Below, in pieces: positions 5,819-13,290 of a stretch of DNA of 14,782 nucleotides; the stretch's first letter is position 1; every line of letters starts with the position of its first letter. The notes below the pieces were generated by a model. That model was not told the DNA's origin, ran no database searches, and was given only the letters and a program-made list of their open reading frames with translations. The stretch is from Lachnospiraceae bacterium UBA7054. Lineage in GTDB: Bacteria; Bacillota; Clostridia; Lachnospirales; Lachnospiraceae. The DNA lies in the NCBI GenBank assembly GCA_002492725.1, contig DLAF01000055.1, forward strand, positions 1 through 14,782, in the 5' to 3' direction. Made by a program: the position numbers and the translations under genes.

Positions 5819-7057
5819 ATGTATTCATTGGATGAGGTAAGGAACGTAGACCCCCAGATCGCACAGGCGATCGTTGACGAGCAGAACAGGCAAAATTCCC
5901 ACATTGAGCTGATCGCATCCGAAAACTGGGTGAGTAAGGCAGTTATGGCGGCTATGGGCAGTCCGCTGACGAACAAGTATGCGGAGGGCTATCCGGGAAA
6001 GCGCTATTACGGTGGCTGTGAGTGCGTAGACGTGGTAGAGGAACTTGCCAGAGACCGTGCGAAAGAACTTTTCGGCTGTGAGTATGTCAACGTACAGCCT
6101 CATTCCGGGGCACAGGCGAATATGGCTGTTTTCTTTGCAGTGATGGAGCCTGGTGACACCTTCATGGGTATGAACCTGGACCATGGCGGGCATCTGTCCC
6201 ACGGTTCACCGGTCAACATGTCCGGCAAATATTTTAAATGCGTGCCTTACGGCGTCAATGATGAAGGTTTCCTCGATTACGATAATGTGAAAAAAATTGC
6301 GCTGGAGTGCAGACCGAAGATGATCGTGGCGGGTGCGTCCGCTTATGCAAGAACCATTGATTTCAAGAAGTTCAGGGAGATCGCGGACGAGGTTGGCGCG
6401 GTGCTGATGGTGGATATCGCGCATATTGCCGGCCTTGTGGCGGCAGGGCTTCATCCGAGCCCCATTCCTTATGCGCATGTGACGACGACGACCACTCACA
6501 AGACCCTGCGCGGGCCCAGGGGCGGCATGATCATGTCCAGTCAGGAAGTGGCGGATCAGTATAATTTCAATAAGGCTATTTTCCCGGGTATTCAGGGCGG
6601 GCCTTTGATGCACGTGATTGCGGCGAAGGCTGTGTGTTTCAAGGAGGCGCTGTCCGATGACTTTAAGGTCTATATGAAGAATGTGGCGGACAATGCACAG
6701 GCCCTCTGCAAGGCGCTGCAGGCAAGGAATATTAAGATCGTGTCCGGCGGCACGGACAATCACCTGATGCTGGTGGATTTGACAAACTATGATCTGACGG
6801 GTAAGGCGGTAGAGAAGCTTCTTGACGAAGCACATATCACGGCCAACAAGAATACGATTCCCAATGATCCGAAGTCGCCTTTCGTGACAAGCGGCATACG
6901 TCTGGGAACGCCGGCGGCGACTTCCCGCGGTTTAAATACGGCGGATATGGAGCAGGTGGCTGAGGCCATTTCCATTGTGATCAAGGAGGGTGAGGCCGGC
7001 ATCAGCAAGGCGCAGGCCATCATCAAGACACTGACGGACAAATATCCATTGATTTAA
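5819..7057 (+). CDS. glyA: serine hydroxymethyltransferase
   Basis: About 412 residues, the usual length. It interconverts serine plus tetrahydrofolate with glycine plus 5,10-methylene-tetrahydrofolate, using PLP in the cytoplasm. Seen: the start region VDPQIAQAIVDEQNRQNSHI and ELIASENWVS, the NKYAEGYPGKRYYGGCE block, NVQPHSGAQAN, the VDIAHIAGL strand, the PLP-lysine motif TTTTTHKTLRGPRGG, and SGIRLGTPAATSRG near the end. ATG 5819 is chosen because the family begins about there and GGCAGG lies nine bases upstream; a GTG at 5762 would add 19 unlikely residues. It has its own promoter. The next gene, hom, is in the same direction 157 bases later, so the pair may share a transcript. Confidence 0.98.
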   Translation: MYSLDEVRNVDPQIAQAIVDEQNRQNSHIELIASENWVSKAVMAAMGSPLTNKYAEGYPGKRYYGGCECVDVVEELARDRAKELFGCEYVNVQPHSGAQANMAVFFAVMEPGDTFMGMNLDHGGHLSHGSPVNMSGKYFKCVPYGVNDEGFLDYDNVKKIALECRPKMIVAGASAYARTIDFKKFREIADEVGAVLMVDIAHIAGLVAAGLHPSPIPYAHVTTTTTHKTLRGPRGGMIMSSQEVADQYNFNKAIFPGIQGGPLMHVIAAKAVCFKEALSDDFKVYMKNVADNAQALCKALQARNIKIVSGGTDNHLMLVDLTNYDLTGKAVEKLLDEAHITANKNTIPNDPKSPFVTSGIRLGTPAATSRGLNTADMEQVAEAISIVIKEGEAGISKAQAIIKTLTDKYPLI

Positions 7058-7080
7058 TAAACGCACCGATACGGGGGTAA

Positions 7081-7209
7081 GATTGAAAAATTACACTGAT
7101 GTGCTGATTTTTCAATCGCGAGTTTGTGTTGGAGCCACAAACTCGGAATCGCAGAGCCAAATTGGAGATTTGACTCGCAGCCTCCGCAAAATACGCTCCG
7201 GTACGGAGG
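7081..7209 (+). promoter_or_regulatory. hom leader: string of hairpins ending on the ribosome site
   Basis: Four stems follow each other in the glyA-hom gap. GATTGAAAAAT (7081-7091) pairs perfectly with 7107-7117. CGAGTTTGTG (7119-7128) pairs perfectly with CACAAACTCG (7136-7145). GAG-c-CAAAT (7154-7162) pairs with ATTTG-a-CTC (7168-7176). CTCCG (7196-7200) pairs with CGGAG (7204-7208). As a rival to the last stem, CCTCCG (7181-7186) can pair with CGGAGG (7204-7209). Both last pairings bury GGAGG, the ribosome site of hom. It is not a T-box, SAM or THF riboswitch pattern I recognise. It may be a cis-regulatory leader or a dispersed hairpin repeat. Confidence 0.6.
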
Positions 7210-7214
7210 AAACA

Positions 7215-8420
7215 ATGATACAGATAGCGGTATTGGGATACGGCACCGTGGGAAGCGGCGTCGTGGAAGTGATTGAGACAAATAAGGCTGATATCAATAA
7301 GAAGGCAGGAGAGGAACTGGCGGTAAAGTATATCCTGGATCTGCGGGAGTTTCCGGGAGACCCTTATGAAAAGAAGGTAGTGCACGACTTTGACGTCATC
7401 TTAAAGGATCCGGAGGTGACGGTCATTTGTGAGACCATGGGCGGTGCTACGTATGCCTACGACTATACCAGGAAAGCCCTTCTTGCGGGAAAGAGCGTGT
7501 GCACTTCCAACAAGGAGTTGGTGGCGGCTCACGGACCGGAGCTTTTGCGTCTTGCCAGGGAAAATCGTTGTAATTATCTCTTTGAGGCCAGCGTCGGCGG
7601 CGGTATTCCCATTATCCGTCCCTTAAATTACTCCCTGACGGCGGAACACATTGACGGCATCACGGGTATCTTAAACGGCACCACAAACTATATCCTTACC
7701 AAGATGGATAAGGAGGGCGCCGATTTTGAGGACGTCTTAAAGGAAGCACAGGATAAGGGGTATGCCGAGAAAAATCCGGAGGCTGATGTGGAAGGGTATG
7801 ACGCCTGCAGAAAGATTGCAATTCTTTCCTCATTAATGATGGGAAAGAGCGTGAACTATGAGGATATCTATACAGAAGGCATCACGAAGATTACTTCGGC
7901 GGATTTTAAGTACGCAAAACAGATGAATAAATCCGTTAAGCTCTTGGCTTTCAGTCAGGATACGGAGGATGGATTTTTCGCTATGGTAGCGCCTTTTATG
8001 ATTTCCAGAGAACATCCCCTCTACAGTGTGAACGATGTCTTCAACGCCGTATACGTGCACGGTAATATGCTGGGAGATTCCATGTATTACGGGCGCGGTG
8101 CAGGGAAGCTTCCCACGGCCAGCGCGGTGGTTTCTGACGTGGTGGATTGTGCGAGGCATCAAGGCAAGACGATCATGTGCTTCTGGGACGAAGAACAGGT
8201 GAAGGTGGCCGACATCGGACGCGCGAAACGTAAATTTTTCGTCAGGGTGTCTGCGGATAAACGGGAAGCGGCGATGGCTGCTTTCGGCTCGCTTGCGGAG
8301 ATCAATGTGGGGATAGCGGACGAATTTGCCTTTATGACACAGACAATGTCCGAGAAGGATTTTGCGGAAAAGATCGAGAAGCTTGGCGGATGCTTAAACA
8401 GGATCCGGATCATGGCGTAA
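7215..8420 (+). CDS. hom: homoserine dehydrogenase
   Basis: About 401 residues. It reduces aspartate semialdehyde to homoserine with NAD(P)H, the branch to threonine and methionine. Seen: the Rossmann motif AVLGYGTVGSGVVE at 5-18, NKELVAAHG near 100, the family signature region GGGIPIIRPLN and ITGILNGTTNYILTKM, and the catalytic-domain stretch KNPEADVEGYDACRKIAIL. The last ~75 residues (KRKFFVRVSADKREAAMAAF and on) resemble a small ACT-like regulatory domain, suggesting end-product feedback. ATG 7215 is chosen because GGAGG lies five bases upstream and the Rossmann fold starts at once. The frame stays open back to TTG 7083 through the hairpin leader, but that part has no family resemblance. 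The aspartate kinase gene follows 22 bases later, so the two are almost surely one operon. Confidence 0.97.
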   Translation: MIQIAVLGYGTVGSGVVEVIETNKADINKKAGEELAVKYILDLREFPGDPYEKKVVHDFDVILKDPEVTVICETMGGATYAYDYTRKALLAGKSVCTSNKELVAAHGPELLRLARENRCNYLFEASVGGGIPIIRPLNYSLTAEHIDGITGILNGTTNYILTKMDKEGADFEDVLKEAQDKGYAEKNPEADVEGYDACRKIAILSSLMMGKSVNYEDIYTEGITKITSADFKYAKQMNKSVKLLAFSQDTEDGFFAMVAPFMISREHPLYSVNDVFNAVYVHGNMLGDSMYYGRGAGKLPTASAVVSDVVDCARHQGKTIMCFWDEEQVKVADIGRAKRKFFVRVSADKREAAMAAFGSLAEINVGIADEFAFMTQTMSEKDFAEKIEKLGGCLNRIRIMA

Positions 8421-8442
8421 CTCAGATAAGAGGTAATAGATT

Positions 8443-9762
8443 ATGAACAAAGTAGTTAAGTTTGGCGGCAGCTCACTGGCGAGTGCGGAGCAGTTTCAGA
8501 AAGTGGGAGAAATCATACGAGCAGATAAGGAGCGCAGATTCGTGGTGCCCTCCGCGCCCGGGAAGCGTTCCTCAGATGATACCAAGGTTACGGACATGCT
8601 CTATGCCTGCTATGCGCTGGCGGAAAAGGGAGATGATTTTTCCGAGGCATTGGGAAAGATCAGGGAGCGTTATCAGGAAATCATAGACGGATTGGGTTTA
8701 AAGCTTTCGCTGGAAAAGGAATTTAAGACCATCGAGAAGAATTTTCGGGAGAAAGCCGGATCCGACTACGCGGCTTCCCGTGGCGAATACTTAAACGGTA
8801 TCATTATGGCGAAGTATCTTGGCTATACCTTTGTGGATGCGGCTGAGGTAATCCGCTTTAAGGAGGACGGCGAACACGACGCGGAGGAGACGAATCGCCT
8901 GATGCGGGAGCGCCTTGCGGGGGTGGAATCAGCTGTGATCCCCGGCTTCTACGGCGCTTATGCGGATGGCAGGGTAAAGACTTTTTCCAGAGGAGGCTCT
9001 GATATCACCGGTTCCATTGTGGCGCGGGCCATCAAGGCAAACGTATATGAGAACTGGACGGATGTCTCGGGCGTTCTGGTGGCGGATCCCAGGATCATCT
9101 TTAAGCCCCAGGGCATTGAGACCATCACTTACAGAGAACTTCGCGAGCTGTGCTACATGGGCTTTAATGTTCTGCACGAGGATGCAATCTTCCCGGTCAG
9201 GAGCGAGGGAATCCCTATTAACATCCGCAATACCAACGCGCCGGAAGATAACGGTACATGGATCGTGGAGAGTACCTGTCAGAAGCCGAAGTATGTGATT
9301 ACCGGTATTGCCGGCAAGAAAGGCTTCTGCGCGGTGAATATAGAAAAGGATATGATGAATTCGGAGATTGGTTTCGGACGCAAGGTATTGCAGGCCTTTG
9401 AGGAGAATGAGATTTCTTTTGAGCACGTACCTTCCGGTATCGACACGATGACGGTGTTTGTTCATCAGGATGAATTTATGCACAAGGAGCAGAAGGTGGT
9501 TTCCGGCATTCACAGGCTGGCGGATCCGGACTCTATTGATATTGAGGCGGATTTGGCACTGATTGCAGTTGTGGGACGCGGTATGAAATCGACCCGCGGC
9601 ACGGCGGGCAGGATCTTTTCCGCGCTTGCCCATGCAAATGTCAATGTCAAGATGATCGACCAGGGTTCCAGTGAGTTAAACATAATCATCGGTGTGGCCA
9701 ATGCCGATTTTGAGACGGCGATCAAGGCAATATATGATATTTTTGTGATCTCTCAAATTTAG
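8443..9762 (+). CDS. lysC: aspartate kinase
   Basis: A protein of 439 residues, monofunctional. It phosphorylates aspartate, the first step towards lysine, threonine and methionine. Seen: the KFGGSSLASAEQF phosphate-binding start at 6-18, FSRGGSDITGSIVARAI near 182-198, WTDVSGVLVADPRI near 205-218, and ITYRELRELCYMGFNVLHEDAIFPV. Two C-terminal ACT domains follow (around MNSEIGFGRKVLQAFEENEI and ALIAVVGRGMKSTRGTAGRI), so feedback by an amino acid is expected. The order hom then kinase with 22 bases between favours a threonine-branch isozyme, closer in size to Bacillus YclM than to LysC; the symbol is therefore only a family label. AAGAGG upstream of ATG 8443 is the ribosome site. No terminator is seen after it. 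Confidence 0.96.
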   Translation: MNKVVKFGGSSLASAEQFQKVGEIIRADKERRFVVPSAPGKRSSDDTKVTDMLYACYALAEKGDDFSEALGKIRERYQEIIDGLGLKLSLEKEFKTIEKNFREKAGSDYAASRGEYLNGIIMAKYLGYTFVDAAEVIRFKEDGEHDAEETNRLMRERLAGVESAVIPGFYGAYADGRVKTFSRGGSDITGSIVARAIKANVYENWTDVSGVLVADPRIIFKPQGIETITYRELRELCYMGFNVLHEDAIFPVRSEGIPINIRNTNAPEDNGTWIVESTCQKPKYVITGIAGKKGFCAVNIEKDMMNSEIGFGRKVLQAFEENEISFEHVPSGIDTMTVFVHQDEFMHKEQKVVSGIHRLADPDSIDIEADLALIAVVGRGMKSTRGTAGRIFSALAHANVNVKMIDQGSSELNIIIGVANADFETAIKAIYDIFVISQI

Positions 9763-9777
9763 TGATCTGAATTTTGT

Positions 9778-9806
9778 TTGATTTTTCCAACAGAATATGG
9801 TAAAAT
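9778..9806 (+). promoter_or_regulatory. promoter of the hydrogenase-chemoreceptor gene
   Basis: TTGATT at 9778-9783 and TAAAAT at 9801-9806 are 17 bases apart, with an extended -10 (TGG before TAAAAT). It begins just after the aspartate kinase stop, giving a leader of about 55 bases to ATG 9868. The gene is thus probably transcribed on its own, although read-through from the kinase is possible. Confidence 0.7.
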
Positions 9807-9867
9807 AGTACCAGCGTTATACAAAAGTAACAAAGCGGGAGCAAAAAATCGGAAGATGGAGGTTATA

Positions 9868-11820
9868 ATGGGGAATCAACCGTTGAACGCGCTGGTGTAT
9901 ACCAATGAGAATTGTGTTGGCTGTAACAAATGTATTTCTGCATGTCCGGTTTTGACGGCAAATCGGGCGGTCAAGGAAAACGGATTAAACAAGATTATTG
10001 TGGATGGAGACCAGTGTGTGAGCTGCGGCGCCTGCTTTGATGTCTGTGCGCATAAGGCCAGAAGCTATTATGATGATACAGAACGCTTTTTTGAGGATTT
10101 GAAAAAGGGAGAAAAGATATCGCTTCTGCTCGCACCTGCTTTTCTCGCGAACTATCCGCGGGAGTATGCGACGGTTCTTGGCGGTCTGAAAAAGCTTGGC
10201 GTCAACCGTATCATCAGTATCAGTTTTGGTGCCGATATCACGACCTGGGGTTATGTCAAATATATTACGGAGCATAATTTCACGGGTGCGATCTCGCAGC
10301 CATGTCCCGCAGTCGTGGGTTACATAGAAAAGTACATTCCGGAGCTGATTCCGAGTCTGATGCCGATTCATTCCCCTATGATGTGCGGTGCGGTCTATGT
10401 GAAGAAATATATGAAGGTGCCTGATAAACTTGCCTTTATCAGCCCCTGTATCGCAAAGAAAAACGAAATTGATGATCCTAACTGCGGCGGCTATGTCTCC
10501 TACAACGTGACCTTTGATCATTTGATGAAGTATGTGAGGGAGCACGGCGTTTCCGGGCCAGCGGTGACGGACGAGATTGAGTATGGCTTGGGTTCCATTT
10601 ATCCGATGCCCGGCGGACTGAAAGAGAATGTTTACTGGTTCTGCGGTGAGGATATCTTTATTCGCCAGATTGAGGGCGAAAAGCATGCCTATGAGTTTCT
10701 GGAAGACTATAAGAAGAGAGTACTCGGGAAAAAGGAACTGCCCTTCATGGTAGATGCCCTAAACTGCGCAAAGGGATGTATCTACGGTCCCGGCGTGGAA
10801 GAAGAGAAGGTGCATTCCGATGATACGCTTTATGAGCTGCAAAGGATCAGGGAAGCCAGCAAAAAGAGCGACAGGCGGCATGCTTTCAGCAGGAGCCTTA
10901 CGCCGAAACAGAGACTTGACAGGCTGAACAGGCAGTTTGCAGACTTGGATATCAACGACTTTATCAGACATTATACCGATAAGTCAGAGGGACGCAAGCG
11001 AAAGGAGCCGAGCCTCTCAGAGATAAACGATATCTTTGTGTCGATGGAAAAACGTACGGAAACAGAGCGCACTATCAACTGTTCCGCCTGCGGTTATACT
11101 ACCTGTAAGGACATGGTTACGGCGATTCACAACGGATGCAATAATAAAGGTAACTGTATCCAGTATGTGAAGGGTGAGGTGGAGCGTGAGAGTGAGGTTG
11201 CGAAGCAGATGGCGGCCGAGGTAGAGGGTAAAAATGCACTGCTTCAGGAAAAGAATGAAAAGATCGAGGAATTGATCGCTGAGGTGCAGGTGGACTTTGA
11301 CAGTCTGGACATTTCAATCAGCGAGATGTCTGAGGGCAATAACAGCAATGCGGAGGAGAGTACGGGTATTTCCGCTTCTATGAGCGATGTGGTTCATTTC
11401 TGTGATCAGTTAAATACTGCGCTCGGAAAGATTCAGAGCCTTTTGGTGAAGCTGGAAGAAAACAACGAAGAAATTACGAATGTGGCGGAGGAGACAAATC
11501 TCCTTGCGTTAAATGCCAGTATAGAAGCGGCAAGAGCGGGAGAGTCCGGCAGAGGCTTTGCCATCATTGCTGAGAATATCAAAAAGCTGGCGGATTCCTC
11601 CAAGGAGACGGCAAGTGACAGCGATTCCAATAAAGAACAGATTCAAGCGGCAATCAAGGAACTTTTGGGAGATGCCGAAAAGCTGATTAATGTCATCGAC
11701 GGCGTAAATCTGCGGGTAACGAATCTGGCGGCAGCAACGGAGGAGATCGCTGCGTCCGCAGATATGGTGAGCACGATTTCGGCGGATTTGAAGGACAAGC
11801 TCGCAGAACTGAATTCCTAG
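9868..11820 (+). CDS. sensory [FeFe]-hydrogenase-like protein fused to a chemoreceptor signalling domain
   Basis: A protein of 650 residues from ATG 9868, five bases after GGAGG. Domains in order: two 4Fe-4S sites (Cys16, 19, 22, 26 and Cys50, 53, 56, 60); an H-cluster domain, about 75-330, with ligand cysteines in SQPCPA (Cys146), SPCIAKKNE (Cys194) and NCAKGCIYGPG (Cys300, Cys304); an FeS-cluster domain of the PF04060 type (Cys405, 408, 413, 430); a coiled stretch; and a methyl-accepting chemotaxis hairpin whose tip reads EETNLLALNASIEAARAGE, about 535-575. Proline stands where catalytic enzymes carry the proton-relay cysteine, which points to sensing rather than bulk turnover. There is no signal peptide, membrane segment or HAMP domain, so it is cytoplasmic. 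It fits the chemotactic subgroup of group C hydrogenases. The likely output is to CheA/CheW; the ligand (H2 or redox state) is inferred. It has its own promoter and terminator. Confidence 0.93.
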   Translation: MGNQPLNALVYTNENCVGCNKCISACPVLTANRAVKENGLNKIIVDGDQCVSCGACFDVCAHKARSYYDDTERFFEDLKKGEKISLLLAPAFLANYPREYATVLGGLKKLGVNRIISISFGADITTWGYVKYITEHNFTGAISQPCPAVVGYIEKYIPELIPSLMPIHSPMMCGAVYVKKYMKVPDKLAFISPCIAKKNEIDDPNCGGYVSYNVTFDHLMKYVREHGVSGPAVTDEIEYGLGSIYPMPGGLKENVYWFCGEDIFIRQIEGEKHAYEFLEDYKKRVLGKKELPFMVDALNCAKGCIYGPGVEEEKVHSDDTLYELQRIREASKKSDRRHAFSRSLTPKQRLDRLNRQFADLDINDFIRHYTDKSEGRKRKEPSLSEINDIFVSMEKRTETERTINCSACGYTTCKDMVTAIHNGCNNKGNCIQYVKGEVERESEVAKQMAAEVEGKNALLQEKNEKIEELIAEVQVDFDSLDISISEMSEGNNSNAEESTGISASMSDVVHFCDQLNTALGKIQSLLVKLEENNEEITNVAEETNLLALNASIEAARAGESGRGFAIIAENIKKLADSSKETASDSDSNKEQIQAAIKELLGDAEKLINVIDGVNLRVTNLAAATEEIAASADMVSTISADLKDKLAELNS

Positions 11821-11857
11821 CGGCATGAAGTTTTAAAAAACAAAAACGGACAATGAA

Positions 11858-11888
11858 AAAAGCCGGAGCGCGAAAGACTCCGGCTTTT
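11858..11888. terminator. two-way intrinsic terminator
   Basis: AAAAGCCGGAG (11858-11868) pairs perfectly with CTCCGGCTTTT (11878-11888) around a nine-base loop. The T-run on each strand lets it stop both the rightward hydrogenase-like gene and the leftward LUD gene. Confidence 0.92.
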
Positions 11889-11910
11889 GCTATGGGATCA
11901 TAACAGCGGA

Positions 11911-12546
11911 TCAATAGCCTAATTCTTCGCCCACCAGCCATACCTTGATGCGGCCTGGGTGCATACTTCGTCTGGTTATGACGACCTGACAGCAGAAGCA
12001 CTCCGGAGAGAGGCAGTCGTGACAGACGCCGGTGGCTGCGCAGGGGAGTTTCCTGTCCAGACGGATCGCATTGGCGGGAGAGGCGACGTTTCTGACTCTT
12101 GCCACGCCGCTCTTTACATCGGGTACAACCTTATTCATTCCGGCCACCACGATTACGTGGGAAGGGCCTTGGATCAGACAGGCCACACGGTTGCCATTGC
12201 CGTCAATGTTGATGAGCTCTCCATCCAGCGTGATCGCGTTAGTGCTCATCAGGAAGTAGTCGGCAAGGACTGTTCTTGCGTAAATCTGCCGGGATTCCTC
12301 AGGAGTCTTTGCCGAGGAGCGGTCTAAAAGTTCATAGGAGCCGCAGTGAATCGCATCCATCAGGCCGCATTCTTTCAGGCTCTCGCTGCCGCCCCAGCCA
12401 ATGATGGATCCGGAGGGAATTTCGGTAAGAATAGATTGGGTACAGGCGGCTGCCGTCTCAAAATAGCAGCCCTCCATATTTCTTTTTTCCAGATTCTTGA
12501 TAATCGATTCGGCTTGTCTGGCCAGTGCGGTTTGTTTATGTGACAT
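11911..12546 (-). CDS. LUD-domain protein (LutC/YkgG-like)
   Basis: A protein of 211 residues. The LUD (lactate utilisation, DUF162) pattern runs throughout: IIGWGGSESLKECGL near 48-62, DYFLMSTNAITLDGELINIDGNGNRVACLIQGP near 96-128, VIVVAGMNKVVPD, then VRNVASPANAIRL. A Cys-rich segment, CHDCLSPECFCC near 174-185, sits where many stand-alone family members carry a possible metal site. LutC acts with LutA and LutB in lactate oxidation, but neither is here, so this belongs to the orphan LUD proteins, whose reaction is unknown. The start is ATG 12544-12546 with CGGAGG upstream on the minus strand. It converges on the hydrogenase-like gene across a shared terminator. Family call firm, function not. 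Confidence 0.88.
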   Translation of the reverse strand: MSHKQTALARQAESIIKNLEKRNMEGCYFETAAACTQSILTEIPSGSIIGWGGSESLKECGLMDAIHCGSYELLDRSSAKTPEESRQIYARTVLADYFLMSTNAITLDGELINIDGNGNRVACLIQGPSHVIVVAGMNKVVPDVKSGVARVRNVASPANAIRLDRKLPCAATGVCHDCLSPECFCCQVVITRRSMHPGRIKVWLVGEELGY

Positions 12547-12618
12547 CTGAATTGCCTCCGTTTTTTTATTTGCGGCCGCTCTGATGCTTTTTGGATGCCG
12601 CGTTATCTTTCTTCTTTT

Positions 12619-12648
12619 ATCTTATCACTTGATGTCTCGGCAGTGCAA
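12619..12648 (-). promoter_or_regulatory. candidate promoter for the LUD gene
   Basis: On the minus strand TTGCAC (12643-12648) and TAAGAT (12619-12624) are 18 bases apart, about 70 bases before the start codon. The leader contains a GC-rich inverted repeat, GCGGC and GCCGC near 12574-12601. The match is moderate. Confidence 0.4.
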
Positions 12649-12726
12649 GGAGATAATTGACTGTTAATTTAGAAAAATGTGTATTAAAAATTAGAAAATG
12701 GTATACGATATCATACAAATTTAAAA

Positions 12727-12780
12727 TTTTTTGATTTTTTTCAAAAAACGTATTGACAAATACAGGACAGATGATATAAT
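12727..12780 (+). promoter_or_regulatory. strong promoter with T/A-rich upstream element
   Basis: TTGACA (12753-12758) and TATAAT (12775-12780) are both exact consensus with 16 bases between. Directly upstream lies a T/A tract that is also an inverted repeat, TTTTTTGA (12727-12734) with TCAAAAAA (12741-12748), like an UP element. Transcription should start near 12787. No convincing protein gene follows before the hairpin at 13105. Confidence 0.85.
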
Positions 12781-12786
12781 AAACTC

Positions 12787-13141
12787 ATAAAGAAACACTT
12801 CACATAGATAAAATAAAAGAAAGAGAGGTACGGTCCACCAAAAAATTAGAGTAACATGTCAAAGAAGTACAAGTAAATAGGAGACCACTGAAAAAGACGA
12901 GCGGAATCGAGTACATGGTAGAGGATGGCGAATCAGAGAAGAGTCCCACAGGAAGCTCCCATAGAAGAAGAGAGAGCGGATTACGGAAAAGTCCGAGGGA
13001 GAAAAAGGGAACAGACGCCACAGTATCGAAATACGAGAGAAGAGATGGAAAGAGGACGTGAGGGAAAAACGGAGGTAAGGACCATTGGACAGTGAGTTTT
13101 AGAGACGGGTATTGATTCCTTAGTGAATGAATACCCGTTTC
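12787..13141 (+). ncRNA. candidate non-coding RNA, T-poor, about 350 nt
   Basis: Between a consensus promoter and a terminator-like hairpin lies a purine-rich stretch with very few Ts on the plus strand. Candidate pairings: GGTCCACC (12832-12839) with GGT (13074-13076) plus GGACC (13079-13083), which would close most of the RNA; CGGATT (12977-12982) with AGTCCG (12990-12995); and GTAT-CGAA-ATAC (13023-13034). I looked for and did not find the signatures of tmRNA (tag frame, T-loop and 3' CCA), RNase P RNA (GAGGAAAGTCC) or SRP RNA. Two overlapping frames are open at once (one at 12925-13095, 56 codons, no hydrophobic core), which is what T-poor DNA gives by chance. A leader for the GH3 gene is a second possibility. 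The exact ends are inferred. Confidence 0.55.
13105..13141 (+). terminator. terminator hairpin of the T-poor transcript
   Basis: ACGGGTATT (13105-13113) pairs perfectly with AATACCCGT (13130-13138), and ATTC (13115-13118) with GAAT (13125-13128) extends the stem. The tail TTTCG is short, so termination may be partial. Confidence 0.65.
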
Positions 13142-13173
13142 GCATTGCATGAAAAAGGCCGTAAAAAATAAAA

Positions 13174-13247
13174 ACTAAAAAATAGGGTGGCTTTTCCACT
13201 AAAAATAGGGTATAGTATATTTGTATAATACTATATCTTGTATAATA
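13174..13247 (+). promoter_or_regulatory. GH3 gene control region with direct and inverted repeats
   Basis: ACTAAAAAATAGGGT (13174-13188) recurs as ACTAAAAATAGGGT (13198-13211), 24 bases apart. A short hairpin, GTGG-CTTTT-CCAC, lies between them. TATAGTAT (13211-13218) is an inverted repeat of ATACTATA, which ends at 13235. TTGTATAATA occurs at 13221-13230 and 13238-13247, giving two possible -10 boxes. No good -35 box stands 17 bases before either, so an activator bound at the repeats is plausible. Which -10 is used cannot be told. Confidence 0.5.
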
Positions 13248-13290
13248 AGACCGTTTGCACATGTTTTTGGAAAGGACATGGTATTAGAAG

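Noticed and set aside
7083..7214. 44-residue N-terminal extension of homoserine dehydrogenase
   Set aside because: Although in frame, it is encoded entirely by hairpin arms, starts with TTG, and the GGAGG site and Rossmann fold both place the start at 7215.
9778..9867. 30-residue N-terminal extension of the hydrogenase-like protein
   Set aside because: Its TTG start coincides with the -35 box of a good promoter, and GGAGG lies five bases before ATG 9868.
12925..13095. 56-codon frame (starts MANQRRVPQEAP) inside the T-poor region
   Set aside because: A second overlapping frame from ATG 12914 is just as open, the peptide has almost no hydrophobic residues and the ribosome site touches the start codon. 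T-poor DNA lacks stop codons by chance. Kept only as an alternative to the RNA call.
12787..13141. tmRNA, RNase P RNA or SRP RNA
   Set aside because: The size would suit, but the conserved cores, tag frame and tRNA-like end are not present.
12800..13150. 116-residue leftward frame across the T-poor region
   Set aside because: It is the pyrimidine-rich shadow of the rightward transcript, with no ribosome site and a promoter on the other strand.
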